NCBI GenBank assembly: GCA_016183065.1
Contig: JACPFF010000011.1
Span: 1-64,000, forward strand
Reading direction: 5' to 3'
From: Deltaproteobacteria bacterium
GTDB lineage: Bacteria; UBA10199; GCA-002796325; JACPFF01
DNA length: 64,000 nt
The notes beneath the pieces were generated by a model. That model was not told the origin of the DNA and did not search any database. It worked only from the letters and a program-made list of their open reading frames with translations. The position numbers were made by a program, and so were the translations under genes. Of the stretch, positions 17,512 through 25,771 are shown piece after piece (positions within the stretch are counted from its first letter, which is position 1; each line of letters opens with the position of its first letter).

Positions 17512-17898
17512 ATGCGAACCGATGATCTCATTGCCTTTTGGAAGAAAAGTGCAGCGCGCGATAAAAGGACCTCGGACGATCTCCTTCAAACCAAAAACTA
17601 CGTCGGTTGCCTGTTCTTTTTGCATCTCTATCTGGAAAAGGTACTCAAAGGGCTGGTACAGACGGTGACGGGAAAAACACCGCCCTACTCACACGATCTT
17701 CTTGTGCTAGCGCGGCTCGGCGGCTTATCATTGGCTAAAGAGCAGGAGGAATGTTTGGCGACGATCAATACCTTCAATATTCGGGCGAGATACGCCGATT
17801 ACAAATTCGCTTTTTATAAAAAGGCAACGCGGGCATTTACAAAACGCTATTATCTCGTGGCGGAGGATCTCTACCAATGGTTTTTAAGCCATTACTGA
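17512..17898 (+). CDS. HEPN-domain protein (putative HepT-like toxin)
   Basis: A 128-aa all-helical HEPN protein: FWKKSAARDKRTSDDLLQTKNYVGCLFFLHLYLEKVLKGLV, then TPPYSHDLLVLARLGGL and ARYADYKFAFYKKA, the spacing of the PF05168 HEPN family. The classical RX4-6H RNase motif is not obvious, so the activity may differ from RNase HEPNs. It overlaps the nucleotidyltransferase gene by 22 bp, forming a typical HEPN-MNT module in which the nucleotidyltransferase neutralises its partner by AMPylation. ATG 17512 is chosen because the domain begins there; the frame is open upstream. Confidence 0.8.
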   Translation: MRTDDLIAFWKKSAARDKRTSDDLLQTKNYVGCLFFLHLYLEKVLKGLVQTVTGKTPPYSHDLLVLARLGGLSLAKEQEECLATINTFNIRARYADYKFAFYKKATRAFTKRYYLVAEDLYQWFLSHY

Positions 17899-18206
17899 CC
17901 AGAAATGAGATCCGGAAGGTTGCGGCTGAATTGCGTGCCGTGTTGAAAAAAGCGGGTATCCAAAGACCACGACTTATCCTCTTCGGGTCCTATGCTAAAG
18001 GCCGCCCTCGTCCTTGGAGCGATATTGATCTCTGTGTCGTCTCGAAGCAATTCGGGCGCGACGATTTTGCCGAGATGGCTCGATTGTCGATACTTGCCAA
18101 ACGTGTGAGTTATCTATTGGAAGTTCATCCCCTGCATCCGCAGGATCTCCAACGGGGATTACATCCTCTGGCTGACGAAATTAAACGGACCGGTGTAACC
18201 CTCTAG
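17877..18206 (+). CDS. MNT-type nucleotidyltransferase (putative MntA-like antitoxin)
   Basis: A 109-aa minimal nucleotidyltransferase. RLILFGSYAKGRPRPWSDIDLCVV carries the GS...DxD signature, with both Asp residues of the metal site (DID) present. An acidic/Glu-containing strand follows near residues 81-83 (LLEVH). In characterised HEPN-MNT systems this protein modifies tyrosine(s) of the HEPN partner. It begins inside the HEPN gene, so translation is coupled. The pair sits downstream of a tRNA gene carrying a hairpin element, a common setting for horizontally acquired genes. Confidence 0.85.
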   Translation: MVFKPLLTRNEIRKVAAELRAVLKKAGIQRPRLILFGSYAKGRPRPWSDIDLCVVSKQFGRDDFAEMARLSILAKRVSYLLEVHPLHPQDLQRGLHPLADEIKRTGVTL

Positions 18207-18371
18207 GTGTGTGTGGTGTACCGCATTCACTCGCGGACTTTCCACGGCCCTGCTTCCGGTCATTTGCGCGACCAAATCCTTCAGTTTCTGCCGCGCGAAA
18301 CGCGGCAATCAGTCGGAGTTTCGTTCGATAAATGTTCGAGATTTGTTCAGGCATTGCCGACCAAACGTCGC
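18207..18371. other. Gap between convergent MNT and DtxR/MntR genes
   Basis: A 165-bp convergent intergenic region. It contains a small inverted motif, CCGCGCGAAACGCGG (18290-18304), but no U-tract follows, so a terminator is not supported. No gene is visible. Confidence 0.45.
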
Positions 18372-19061
18372 TTATTTCCCAGTTGTTTGCAGGACAAATA
18401 TGCAGGCCGCCACGTCGCGGCTGATATGCCGTGTCTCTCTGCCGATCCGCACGGCGAGTGCGCCATTGAAGGGGGCAATCTCACGCAGCGTGATGCGGGC
18501 ACCGGGATGCAGTCGTGTCTCTTCCAAATATCGCAGCATGGTGGGATCTTGTGAGCGGAGCTGTACAATGCGTAGCGGGGTATTGCATGGCGCCTCTAAT
18601 AATGTGGCTGAGGTGCGATGCGGGAGGAGACCATCGCGTCGGGGAATCGGTTCGCCATGGGGATCGCGCCGGGGATTGGCGAGGTGCGAATCGATGAGCT
18701 GTTCGAGGTGCTCGGAAATGTAGTGTTCAAGGATTTCCGCCTCCTTGTGTGCCTCTCCCCATCCCATGCCCAGGGTGTCGACCAAAAACGTCTCCAGCAA
18801 TCGATGATGACGGATTACTTCCAGGGCAATCCCTTCTCCGCGGACCGTGAGTATGAGGCGGCCGTGTGGTGTGCGGCGCAGGAGCCGCAAATCTTCAAGC
18901 CGTTTGACCATGTTGGTCACTGACGGGGCGGTGACACGCAGAGCCTCTGCCACTTGCACCATGGCCACCCCCTGCCCGGTCGGGTCGGCGAGTTGATAGC
19001 AGCATTTCAGGTAGTCCTGAATCGCCGGGCTCACATCGTGCGTTGCGGGGAGTTTCTCCAT
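18372..19061 (-). CDS. mntR: DtxR/MntR-family metal-dependent transcriptional regulator
   Basis: A 229-aa regulator. Residues about 10-75 form the winged helix (QDYLKCCYQLA, VAMVQVAEALRVTAPSVTNMVKRLE). The dimerisation and metal-binding domain follows (HHRLLETFLVDTLGMGWGEAHKEAEILEHYISEHLEQLID) with the usual His/Glu/Cys-type ligands HR, E and EH. A C-terminal SH3/FeoA-like domain covers about residues 150-229. It is divergent from the metal ABC transporter and should repress it when Mn2+ or Fe2+ is bound. A perfect palindrome between the two genes is the probable operator. The metal specificity is inferred only. Confidence 0.88.
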   Translation of the reverse strand: MEKLPATHDVSPAIQDYLKCCYQLADPTGQGVAMVQVAEALRVTAPSVTNMVKRLEDLRLLRRTPHGRLILTVRGEGIALEVIRHHRLLETFLVDTLGMGWGEAHKEAEILEHYISEHLEQLIDSHLANPRRDPHGEPIPRRDGLLPHRTSATLLEAPCNTPLRIVQLRSQDPTMLRYLEETRLHPGARITLREIAPFNGALAVRIGRETRHISRDVAACIFVLQTTGK

Positions 19062-19073
19062 TTTTCCTCTTGT

Positions 19074-19093
19074 AAATTAGTCTAGACTAATTT
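19074..19093. promoter_or_regulatory. Operator-like perfect 20-bp palindrome
   Basis: AAATTAGTCTAGACTAATTT is a perfect palindrome lying 12 bp before the mntR start and 46 bp before the transporter start. TTAG-TCTAGA-CTAA resembles the dyads bound by DtxR/MntR regulators. Its place in the short divergent region suggests it overlaps both promoters and mediates autoregulation as well as control of the transporter. Confidence 0.75.
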
Positions 19094-19139
19094 AGTATTG
19101 AAGTTAAAGCTAAATCTTTCGAGCGATTCGGAGTGTATC

Positions 19140-20135
19140 ATGAATCTGCGATGGTGTGCGATGCAAAAATGGACAGTGTTCTTCGTAGCACTGATTTCCC
19201 TTGGTCTTGGTTGCGGAAACCGGTCCGGATCGACCGGCGATGGAACGGGGAGAGAGAGTCTGCAAAAAACCGCATCACGCAATCTCGCCCAGACACCGCT
19301 CAATATTATGGCCACGACCGGCATGGTTGCCGATGCTGTCGCACATGTCGGTGGCACTATGGTGACGGTGACCCCGTTGATGGGCCCCGGCGTGGATCCG
19401 CATCTCTACAAGGCGAGCGCCGGTGATATTGCGCGCCTCAACGGGGCGGAACTCATCTTTTATAACGGGCTCAACCTCGAAGGAAAACTGAGTGACTTGT
19501 TCGTGAAATTGTCACGGCAGCGGCCCGTGGTTGCCGTGACGGAAGGGGTTGCACGCGATGCGTTGCGCGAGCCGCCGGAATTTGCCGGCCATTATGACCC
19601 GCATCTCTGGTTTGATGTGGCCCTCTGGTCGCAGACCCTGCCGACCATTGCCGAGGCATTAAGCCAGGCCGCACCCGCGCACGCCAAGACGTTTGCGCAG
19701 CAGGCCGCGACTTACGCGAAAGAACTCCGGCAGCTCGACACGTGGTGTCGCGCCACGTTGGGGGAAATCCCTGCGGAGCGGCGGGTTCTGGTGACCGCGC
19801 ACGATGCCTTTGGGTATTTTGGTCGTGCCTATGATGTCGAAGTGATCGGCCTGCAAGGGATCAGCACGGTCTCAGAGTTTGGATTGAACGATCTCTCGCG
19901 GATCGTCGCGTTGTTGGTGGAACGACAGATTCCCGCGGTCTTTGTGGAATCGAGCATTCCGAGACGGTCGATCGAAGCCGTGGTGGTTGGCGCACGTGCC
20001 GCGAGGCATGTCGTCCGCATTGGCGGAGAACTCTATTCGGATGCCATGGGCGCGCCGAACACCTCCGCTGGCACCTATGTCGGGATGGTGCGATCCAACG
20101 TGGAGACGATTGTCGCGGCATTACGCCGTGAGTAG
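19140..20135 (+). CDS. Metal (Mn/Zn) ABC transporter substrate-binding lipoprotein
   Basis: A 331-aa TroA/ZnuA-type cluster 9 binding protein with lipobox [25 protein letters not shown] opens the fold. Metal-ligand regions are [12 protein letters not shown] (His), [10 protein letters not shown] (His), [13 protein letters not shown] (His) and the C-terminal YSDAM (Asp). No His-rich loop is seen, which fits Mn or Fe/Mn better than Zn, though this is weak evidence. Start ATG 19140 gives a full lipoprotein signal; ATG 19161 is also possible. It heads a four-gene operon with ATPase and two permeases. Confidence 0.88.
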   Translation: MNLRWCAMQKWTVFFVALISLGLGCGNRSGSTGDGTGRESLQKTASRNLAQTPLNIMATTGMVADAVAHVGGTMVTVTPLMGPGVDPHLYKASAGDIARLNGAELIFYNGLNLEGKLSDLFVKLSRQRPVVAVTEGVARDALREPPEFAGHYDPHLWFDVALWSQTLPTIAEALSQAAPAHAKTFAQQAATYAKELRQLDTWCRATLGEIPAERRVLVTAHDAFGYFGRAYDVEVIGLQGISTVSEFGLNDLSRIVALLVERQIPAVFVESSIPRRSIEAVVVGARAARHVVRIGGELYSDAMGAPNTSAGTYVGMVRSNVETIVAALRRE

Positions 20136-20139
20136 GCCC

Positions 20140-20889
20140 ATGACAGCGCATGCCATTGCCATTCAGGATCTGACGATCGCGTACCAGCGCAAACCGGTGC
20201 TCTGGGACGTCACTCTCGAAATCCCCGCGGGATCGTTGGCCTGTATCATCGGTCCCAACGGTGCGGGGAAATCGACCCTGATCAAGGGGGTGATGGGTCT
20301 GCTCCCCATGGCTTCAGGTGTGGTGACGATTTTCGGGCACCCCTTGCAGGATGTGCGCCAACGCGTGGGCTACGTCCCCCAGCGGGGCTCCGTGGATTGG
20401 GACTTTCCCACCACCGTGCTCGATGTCGTCCTGATGGGTCGCTACGGACACCTCCCCCTGTTTGCGCGTCCCCGCCGGCATGATCGGGATCTCGCCCGTG
20501 CCGCGCTGGAACAAGTGGGGATGGAAACTTTTGCGGATCGCCAGATCAGCCAGTTGTCGGGTGGACAGCAACAGCGCGTCTTTCTGGCACGAGCCCTGGT
20601 GCAGGATGCGGATCTCTACCTCATGGACGAACCCTTTGCCGGGGTCGATGCTGCGACAGAGCAGGCGATTGTGGTATTGCTCCAAACCTTGCAGCAGCGC
20701 GGCAAGACCATGATCGTGGTGCACCATGACCTGCAGACCGTCTCCGAGTATTTTGATTGGGCGGTGTTGCTCAATCTCCGTTTGGTCGCCTCCGGACCGG
20801 TCGATACGGCCTTTACAGAGGAACATCTGCGCGTGACCTACGGGGGACGTCTCAATCTGTTGACCGCCATTGGTGAAGAGATATCGTGA
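20140..20889 (+). CDS. Metal ABC transporter ATP-binding protein
   Basis: A 249-aa ATPase with Walker [12 protein letters not shown]-loop [10 protein letters not shown], signature [15 protein letters not shown], Walker B LYLMDEP and H-loop VVHHD. The Q-loop region [17 protein letters not shown] is typical of Mn/Zn (SitB/MntB/TroB) ATPases. It starts five bases after the binding-protein gene, and its stop overlaps the permease start. Confidence 0.93.
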   Translation: MTAHAIAIQDLTIAYQRKPVLWDVTLEIPAGSLACIIGPNGAGKSTLIKGVMGLLPMASGVVTIFGHPLQDVRQRVGYVPQRGSVDWDFPTTVLDVVLMGRYGHLPLFARPRRHDRDLARAALEQVGMETFADRQISQLSGGQQQRVFLARALVQDADLYLMDEPFAGVDAATEQAIVVLLQTLQQRGKTMIVVHHDLQTVSEYFDWAVLLNLRLVASGPVDTAFTEEHLRVTYGGRLNLLTAIGEEIS

Positions 20890-22175
20890 TGAGCGGACTC
20901 TCTGCGAATGTCCTCTACGTGCTGGTCGGCACGGTCCTCTTTGGCATCAGTGCCGGTCTGCTGGGGACGTTCGTGGTCTTGCGGCGCCAGGCCTTGATCG
21001 GCGATGCCTTGGCGCATGCCGCGCTCCCCGGCATCTGTCTGGCCTTCCTCCTCTCGGGGGGAATGAAGCACCCCGTCTTCTTCATTTGCGGTGCCGTTGT
21101 CACCGGATTGCTCGGCAGCCTGGCGATGCGCGCTATCGTCCGCCAGAGTCGGATCAAGGAGGATACGGCGTTGGGACTCGTCCTCTCGGTCTTCTTTGGT
21201 GTGGGGATTCTCCTGCTGACGTATATTCAGCATCAACCCTTCGGGAACCAGAGCGGGATCGACCGATTTCTCTTTGGCCAGGCCGCTGCCATTGTGGGTC
21301 GCGATTTATGGCTCTTTGGCGGGATTGCCGGCATGGTCATTTGTGCCGTGATGGTGATGTATAAAGAATTGAAGGTGCTCGTGTTTGATCCGGATTTTGC
21401 GCGCAGTATCGGATTGCCACTGTCACGCATTGATATGATCGTGCTGGTGCTTACGGTCCTGGTGGTCACGGCAGGATTGCAATCGGTGGGGGTCGTGCTG
21501 ATGGCGGCCATGTTGGTGACGCCGGCCGTCGCGGCACGACAATGGACGGATCGTCTCGGCGCCATGTTGGGGTATTCTGCGGTGTTCGGGGCCCTGGCCA
21601 GCATGAGCGGGACCGGATTGAGTACGCTAGCGCCCCATATGCCGACCGGGCCGTGGATTGTGGTGTGTGCCACGGCCATTTTTGCTCTCTCGCTCGTGAT
21701 GGCGCCGCATCGGGGCATTGCCCCGCGGTGGTGGAGACATCGGCAGACCTCGCACCGGATCCATGAAGAAAATACGCTGCGGACGCTCTATCGACTGGTG
21801 GAAGATGGGCGGGGCGAAAATGTTTCGATCGCGATGATGCAGCAGTATCGCGCCATTTCTCTCCGGCAGGGGATCCAGATCCTCGCAAGGCTGGAACGTC
21901 GCGGATTCGTCATCCCCATCGGCGATCGGGCGGCCTGGCATTTAACGTCGGCGGGCCTGCGCGAAGCCGAACGGCTGGTGCGCCGGCATCGGCTCTGGGA
22001 GGTCTATCTCTCGCGCTATCTCCAGTTGGGGCCGGGTGCCGTGCACGCGGGTGCGGAGGATATTGAACATATCCTGACGCCGGAGCTCGAAGCGCGGCTC
22101 GAGGCCGTGTTGCAGCACCCCGCCGTCGATCCGCATGCGCGCAAGATTCCGTATGCCACGGGAGAAGAGCGATGA
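20886..22175 (+). CDS. Metal ABC transporter permease fused to a DtxR-like winged-helix domain
   Basis: A 429-aa protein. Residues about 1-285 are an ABC-3 permease with multiple membrane segments, the motif [18 protein letters not shown] and the coupling region [20 protein letters not shown]. Residues about 295-425 are soluble and resemble DtxR/Mnt[14 protein letters not shown], a helix-turn-helix, [30 protein letters not shown] and [20 protein letters not shown]. Such permease-repressor fusions occur in some TroC/MntC-type transporters. The domain may sense intracellular metal to gate transport. It overlaps the ATPase and next permease by four bases each. Confidence 0.88.
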   Translation: MMSGLSANVLYVLVGTVLFGISAGLLGTFVVLRRQALIGDALAHAALPGICLAFLLSGGMKHPVFFICGAVVTGLLGSLAMRAIVRQSRIKEDTALGLVLSVFFGVGILLLTYIQHQPFGNQSGIDRFLFGQAAAIVGRDLWLFGGIAGMVICAVMVMYKELKVLVFDPDFARSIGLPLSRIDMIVLVLTVLVVTAGLQSVGVVLMAAMLVTPAVAARQWTDRLGAMLGYSAVFGALASMSGTGLSTLAPHMPTGPWIVVCATAIFALSLVMAPHRGIAPRWWRHRQTSHRIHEENTLRTLYRLVEDGRGENVSIAMMQQYRAISLRQGIQILARLERRGFVIPIGDRAAWHLTSAGLREAERLVRRHRLWEVYLSRYLQLGPGAVHAGAEDIEHILTPELEARLEAVLQHPAVDPHARKIPYATGEER

Positions 22176-23068
22176 CAGCCGCGCTGCTCATCATTGGCAC
22201 GGGAGGACTGGTCGCTGCCTCCTGCGGACTGCTCGGCTCGTTCCTCATCCTTCGGCGCATGTCGATGCTCGGGGATGCCATCAGTCATGCGGTCTTGCCG
22301 GGTATTGCCCTGGCGTTTTTGCTGACACAGAGCCGGCATCCGATTCCGATGCTCTTCGGAGCCAGTACCTTGGGACTCGTCACGGCATTTTGTACGGAAT
22401 TTCTCCATCGCACCGGTCGCCTCGCGTCGGATGCCGCCATTGGCGTCACCTTTACGTGGCTGTTCGCCGTCGGGGTCATTGTGATCTCGCTTTTCGCGGG
22501 GCAGATCGATCTGGACCAGGAATGTGTCCTGTACGGGGAAATCGCCTATGTGCCGTGGGACACGTGGATCGTCGGCGGACGATCACTCGGCCCGCGCGCG
22601 CTCTGGATCATGGGGGGGGTCTTTTGCTGCGACCTCGCGTTTGTGTTTCTCTGCTACAAAGAACTCAAGGTGACGACGTTCGATCCCGATCTGGCCCGGA
22701 CACTTGGCATTTCTACGCGCACCTTTCATTATCTCCTCATGGGCGCGGTCTCCATGACGACCGTGGCCGCCTTTGAACTCGTCGGGGCCATTTTGGTCGT
22801 TGCCATGTTGATTGCCCCCGGGGCCACGGCCTATCTCCTGACCGATCGTCTCGGTTGGCTCCTCCTCTGGTCCGTGGCGATCGGCATCCTCAGTGCGGCA
22901 GGGGGATACGGACTGGCCATGATGATCGACGCCTCCATTGCGGGGGCCATGGCCACCGTGGCCGGCGGGTTTTTTGTCCTGGCATTGTTGGGTGCACCGC
23001 ACCATGGAATCATCAGTCGGCATCTCGCGCGCCGCCGATCTTTTGGCAACGGACCCCCGGTTACCTAA
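22172..23068 (+). CDS. Metal ABC transporter permease (second subunit)
   Basis: A 298-aa ABC-3 family membrane protein (TroD/SitD type) with GDAISHAVLPGIALAFLL and the cytoplasmic coupling segment YKELKVTTFDPDLARTLGIS, paralogous to the fused permease upstream. It lacks the C-terminal regulatory domain. The two permeases probably form the heterodimeric channel. It overlaps the convergent PhnD-like gene by eight bases. Confidence 0.9.
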   Translation: MTAALLIIGTGGLVAASCGLLGSFLILRRMSMLGDAISHAVLPGIALAFLLTQSRHPIPMLFGASTLGLVTAFCTEFLHRTGRLASDAAIGVTFTWLFAVGVIVISLFAGQIDLDQECVLYGEIAYVPWDTWIVGGRSLGPRALWIMGGVFCCDLAFVFLCYKELKVTTFDPDLARTLGISTRTFHYLLMGAVSMTTVAAFELVGAILVVAMLIAPGATAYLLTDRLGWLLLWSVAIGILSAAGGYGLAMMIDASIAGAMATVAGGFFVLALLGAPHHGIISRHLARRRSFGNGPPVT

Positions 23069-23828
23069 ATCCCGCGAGTCGCAATTCTTCGAGCAGCCGC
23101 TTGCCATCGGGATCGCGATCCATGGTCAGGAAGGTGCGCGTCAGGGCCTCGGTGATTGGGGGTACTGTGGTGCCAAAGCGAACGACGCTTGGCGTGGGAA
23201 ATGTTGCCTGCGACATGGCGATCTGCAGTGGCTTGCCCCACCGTGCACCAAGCGCTCCGATGGTCTCTCCCAGCCGCTCATTGACCACCATCGCGAGACA
23301 GTGTTCCCCCGCGATGTCTTGCACGGTCTTGAGGGCATTGGTGGTCGTCACGATGTTCCCTGGTGTGGCATGGGGAAAGGCTTTTGCATGGAAGGCCGGC
23401 GTGAGCGGCTCCGTGACAAAGGTCTTCCGTGTTTCGGCCCCGGGGCCCTCGCACGGTCCGGTGATGCGGGCCCATCGTTCACGGGTCGTGCCATGTGGGA
23501 GCGGACGCGTTGCCAACAGATGCGTCATCTGCAAGGCCTGCTGAAACCGCCAATAGGCCACGGTGCTGACGATGCCAAAGGGCGGTCGCCTGCCGTGAAT
23601 ATAATTTTTTCCCGGATCCAATTCGGCAAAGTAGAGGACACGCCATTGCGTCTGCGGGATCTTCGCGGCCAGATACTCCCCGACAAGATCCATCAGGGGC
23701 TGTGCCTCTGCCGTACTTCCGGCCTCTCCGGGGTACCACAAGACAAAGTCGTAGACCGTCGTTTCCGCGCGCACGAGGGGAGGCAACGAGGAGCAGATGA
23801 AGATGATGAGACCCATCAGGATACGCAT
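23061..23828 (-). CDS. PhnD-like periplasmic binding protein
   Basis: A 255-aa secreted protein with signal peptide MRILMGLIIFICSSLPPLVRA. PLMDLVGEYLAAKIPQTQWRVLYF and PPFGIVSTVAYWRFQQAL, then AFPHATPGNIVTTTNALKTVQDIAGEHCLAMVVNE, fit the PF12974 phosphate/phosphonate-binding (PBP type 2) fold. AAGGGAGA precedes the start. No transporter genes adjoin it, so it may be an orphan solute sensor. It lies 28 bp downstream of the restored end of ggt and may be cotranscribed. Confidence 0.7.
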   Translation of the reverse strand: MRILMGLIIFICSSLPPLVRAETTVYDFVLWYPGEAGSTAEAQPLMDLVGEYLAAKIPQTQWRVLYFAELDPGKNYIHGRRPPFGIVSTVAYWRFQQALQMTHLLATRPLPHGTTRERWARITGPCEGPGAETRKTFVTEPLTPAFHAKAFPHATPGNIVTTTNALKTVQDIAGEHCLAMVVNERLGETIGALGARWGKPLQIAMSQATFPTPSVVRFGTTVPPITEALTRTFLTMDRDPDGKRLLEELRLAGFR

Positions 23829-23856
23829 ATCGATCTCCCTTCGGCATGGAGGAACA

Positions 23857-25609
23857 TTAGTGCGGATAGGAGACAGCCGCGCCATTGGCCCGGGGATCCG
23901 TGGCCCCTGTGCACTCCCCCTGGACGATGTCGCACGCAATCCCCTGCACCTTGGCATTCCATTGCGGCGGGTCGATTGCAAAATCCGCCAACACTAATTG
24001 CATCGCCCCCCACAATTGGAGGGGCTCACGTCGCCCCCTCCAGCGGCGAAGCCGCTGGAGCCTCCCCCTCAGCGCCGCTGTGCGGCTGGGTCGTGGGGCC
24101 CCACAATGGGTACTCCGGTTCCAGAAAGACGGTTTCCGGTTGCCACTGATGATGGAGTCGCGGGGCGCCAATGGCTGCGGACAAGGGTTGGCTGCGGGCA
24201 ATCACCCGTTCAATGGTCTGGACCACGCTGCTGATGATCATGGGTCCCCCGGCTGCGGCGAGGAGCAGGCGAATGGTGCCATCAGGGGATTTGAGAATGG
24301 TTGGGGCCATGCTTGAGAGCGGACGTTTCCCCGGCGCAATCTGGTTCGCGGTATTGCCGGTCAGTCCGTAGATATTCTCTCCCCCGGGTTGGGTGACAAA
24401 GTCATCCATTTCGTTGTTGAGCACAATGCCGGTCCGCGGAATGATCCGCTTTGCGCCAAACGTGGTATTGATGGAGGCCGTTGCCGCGACGCCGTTTCCC
24501 GCGCGATCGATTACGACAAAACCGGCCGTATCATGCCGGGCATCGCTCTCGTGGGCATCGCGGGTCGGTCCAGGACGTTCGCCCTGTCGCGCGCGCACCG
24601 CGAGTTGATCGAGATATGGTGCGGCAATCAGCTGCTCTGTGGGGACCAGACCGAATGCCGGATCACCCAAATACCGCGCGCGATCATGAAAGGCGAACCC
24701 GAGCGCTGACGCGAGTGCGGTGCTCGTTGCCGGTTCGCCAAGGCGTTCCAACATCCCGAGGACCTGGATGACATGGAGACCGCCGGAGCTCGACGGGGGA
24801 ATGCCGAGGACGGTGTATCCATGATAGTGTCCGGTCACCGGTGGCGTGACGACCGGTTGATAGCGGTGCAGATCCTCTTTGGTCAGAATGCCCCGGTTCT
24901 CCCGCATCAGGGTGTCGAGTTGTGAGGCCACAGGCCCGTGATAAAAATAGTGCAACCCGTCGCGGGCAACCCCCTCCAGGGTTGCCGCCAGATCCTTCTG
25001 GATCAGACGATCGCCGCCCTGTAACGGCCGTCCGTCGGGGTGAAAGTATGGCGTGCTTTCGGGGTCTGCGCGGAGCGTCTCCGCCACGCTCGCCAACTTT
25101 TGCGCGTAGGAGGGATCGATGACAAATCCCGAGCGGGCCAGCGCTGCCACGCGGTGTGCGATCGGTGCGAGTGGCATGGTCCCGAAACGCTCCAGCGCAC
25201 TGGCGTAGCCCGCAAGTGCCCCGGGGACTGCGACCGCCAGTACGCCCGTGCGCGATCGCTCGGGGTCGCTGGTCCCATTGGTCACAAAGAGCGATGCATG
25301 GGCAGCCAATGGCGCGGTCTCGCGACCATCAATGGCCACGGTGCGACCATCGGCCATGGCGATGACGAGATAGACCCCGCCGCCAAGACCCGAATTGTAT
25401 TGATCCACGACGCCGAGGGCGAGTCCGGTCGCCACGGCCGCATCAACGGCATTCCCTCCGGCTTGTAAGATGTCGATCCCGAGGCGACTGGCCAAGATAT
25501 GTGGCGCTACTACGATCCCCTGCGGTGCGTCCCGCTGCAGGGGGGGATGGCAACTCGCGAGAGCCACCACGAGGATCGTGAGCCAGATTCCCCTGTAAAA
25601 TTGTGCCAT
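23857..25609 (-). pseudogene. ggt: Gamma-glutamyltranspeptidase interrupted by a hairpin element
   Basis: Ggt cleaves glutathione and transfers the gamma-glutamyl group in the periplasm. The N-terminus has a lipobox (LASC). AGGNAVDAAVATGLALGVVDQYNSGLGGG, the autocatalytic Thr in HDTAGFVVID, NNEMDDF and GKRPLSSMAPTI are all present. The first frame stops at 24026 inside an inserted element (24008-24107). The true C-terminus (GAMQLVLADF to GATDPRANGAAVSYPH) continues in another frame to the TAA at 23857. Removing exactly 91 nt between the two ATTGTGGGG copies rejoins the frames into a 553-aa full-length enzyme. Truncated read-through lacks about 46 residues of the small subunit. Confidence 0.87.
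24008..24107 (-). mobile_element. 3'-end hairpin element, short copy C (inside ggt)
   Basis: On the ggt coding strand the unit begins after ATTGTGGGG with CCCCACGACCCAGC. A small hairpin follows, then CTCCAGCGGC-TTC-GCCGCTGGAG, a perfect 10-bp stem, then GACGTGAGCCCCTCCA, and finally a second ATTGTGGGG. The opening 20 bases and the GTGAGCCCC end match copy A. The central hairpin has the same form as in copy A but an entirely different stem sequence. It lacks the CGAGGAAGT core, so it is a deleted or short form. The net insertion is 91 nt and breaks the ggt frame. Confidence 0.8.
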
Positions 25610-25703
25610 TAGCGATTCCCCATGGGTGCGCTATATGAGAGAGGGAGTGGACCTGTCAATGTTCTGACTCACCGATTCGAAAAATGGAGAACGCCAAACT
25701 ATC

Positions 25704-25727
25704 GGGTTCAATTAACCCCCTTATAAT
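25704..25727 (+). promoter_or_regulatory. Possible promoter/operator upstream of the pilus ATPase gene
   Basis: A TATAAT box (25722-25727) lies 44 bp before the ATPase start in an AT-rich gap. The inverted repeat GGGTT-CAATT-AACCC (25704-25718) lies just before it, where a repressor would compete with RNA polymerase. No good -35 box is seen, which suggests either activator dependence or a chance match. Confidence 0.35.
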
Positions 25728-25771
25728 CCCAATGAAATAATAGTATTATATGGAAAGGGGTCTTCTTCGAC

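Noticed and set aside
17263-17625. 120-aa minus-strand frame over the HEPN upstream region
   Set aside because: No ribosome-binding site, overlaps the HEPN gene start, and no protein features.
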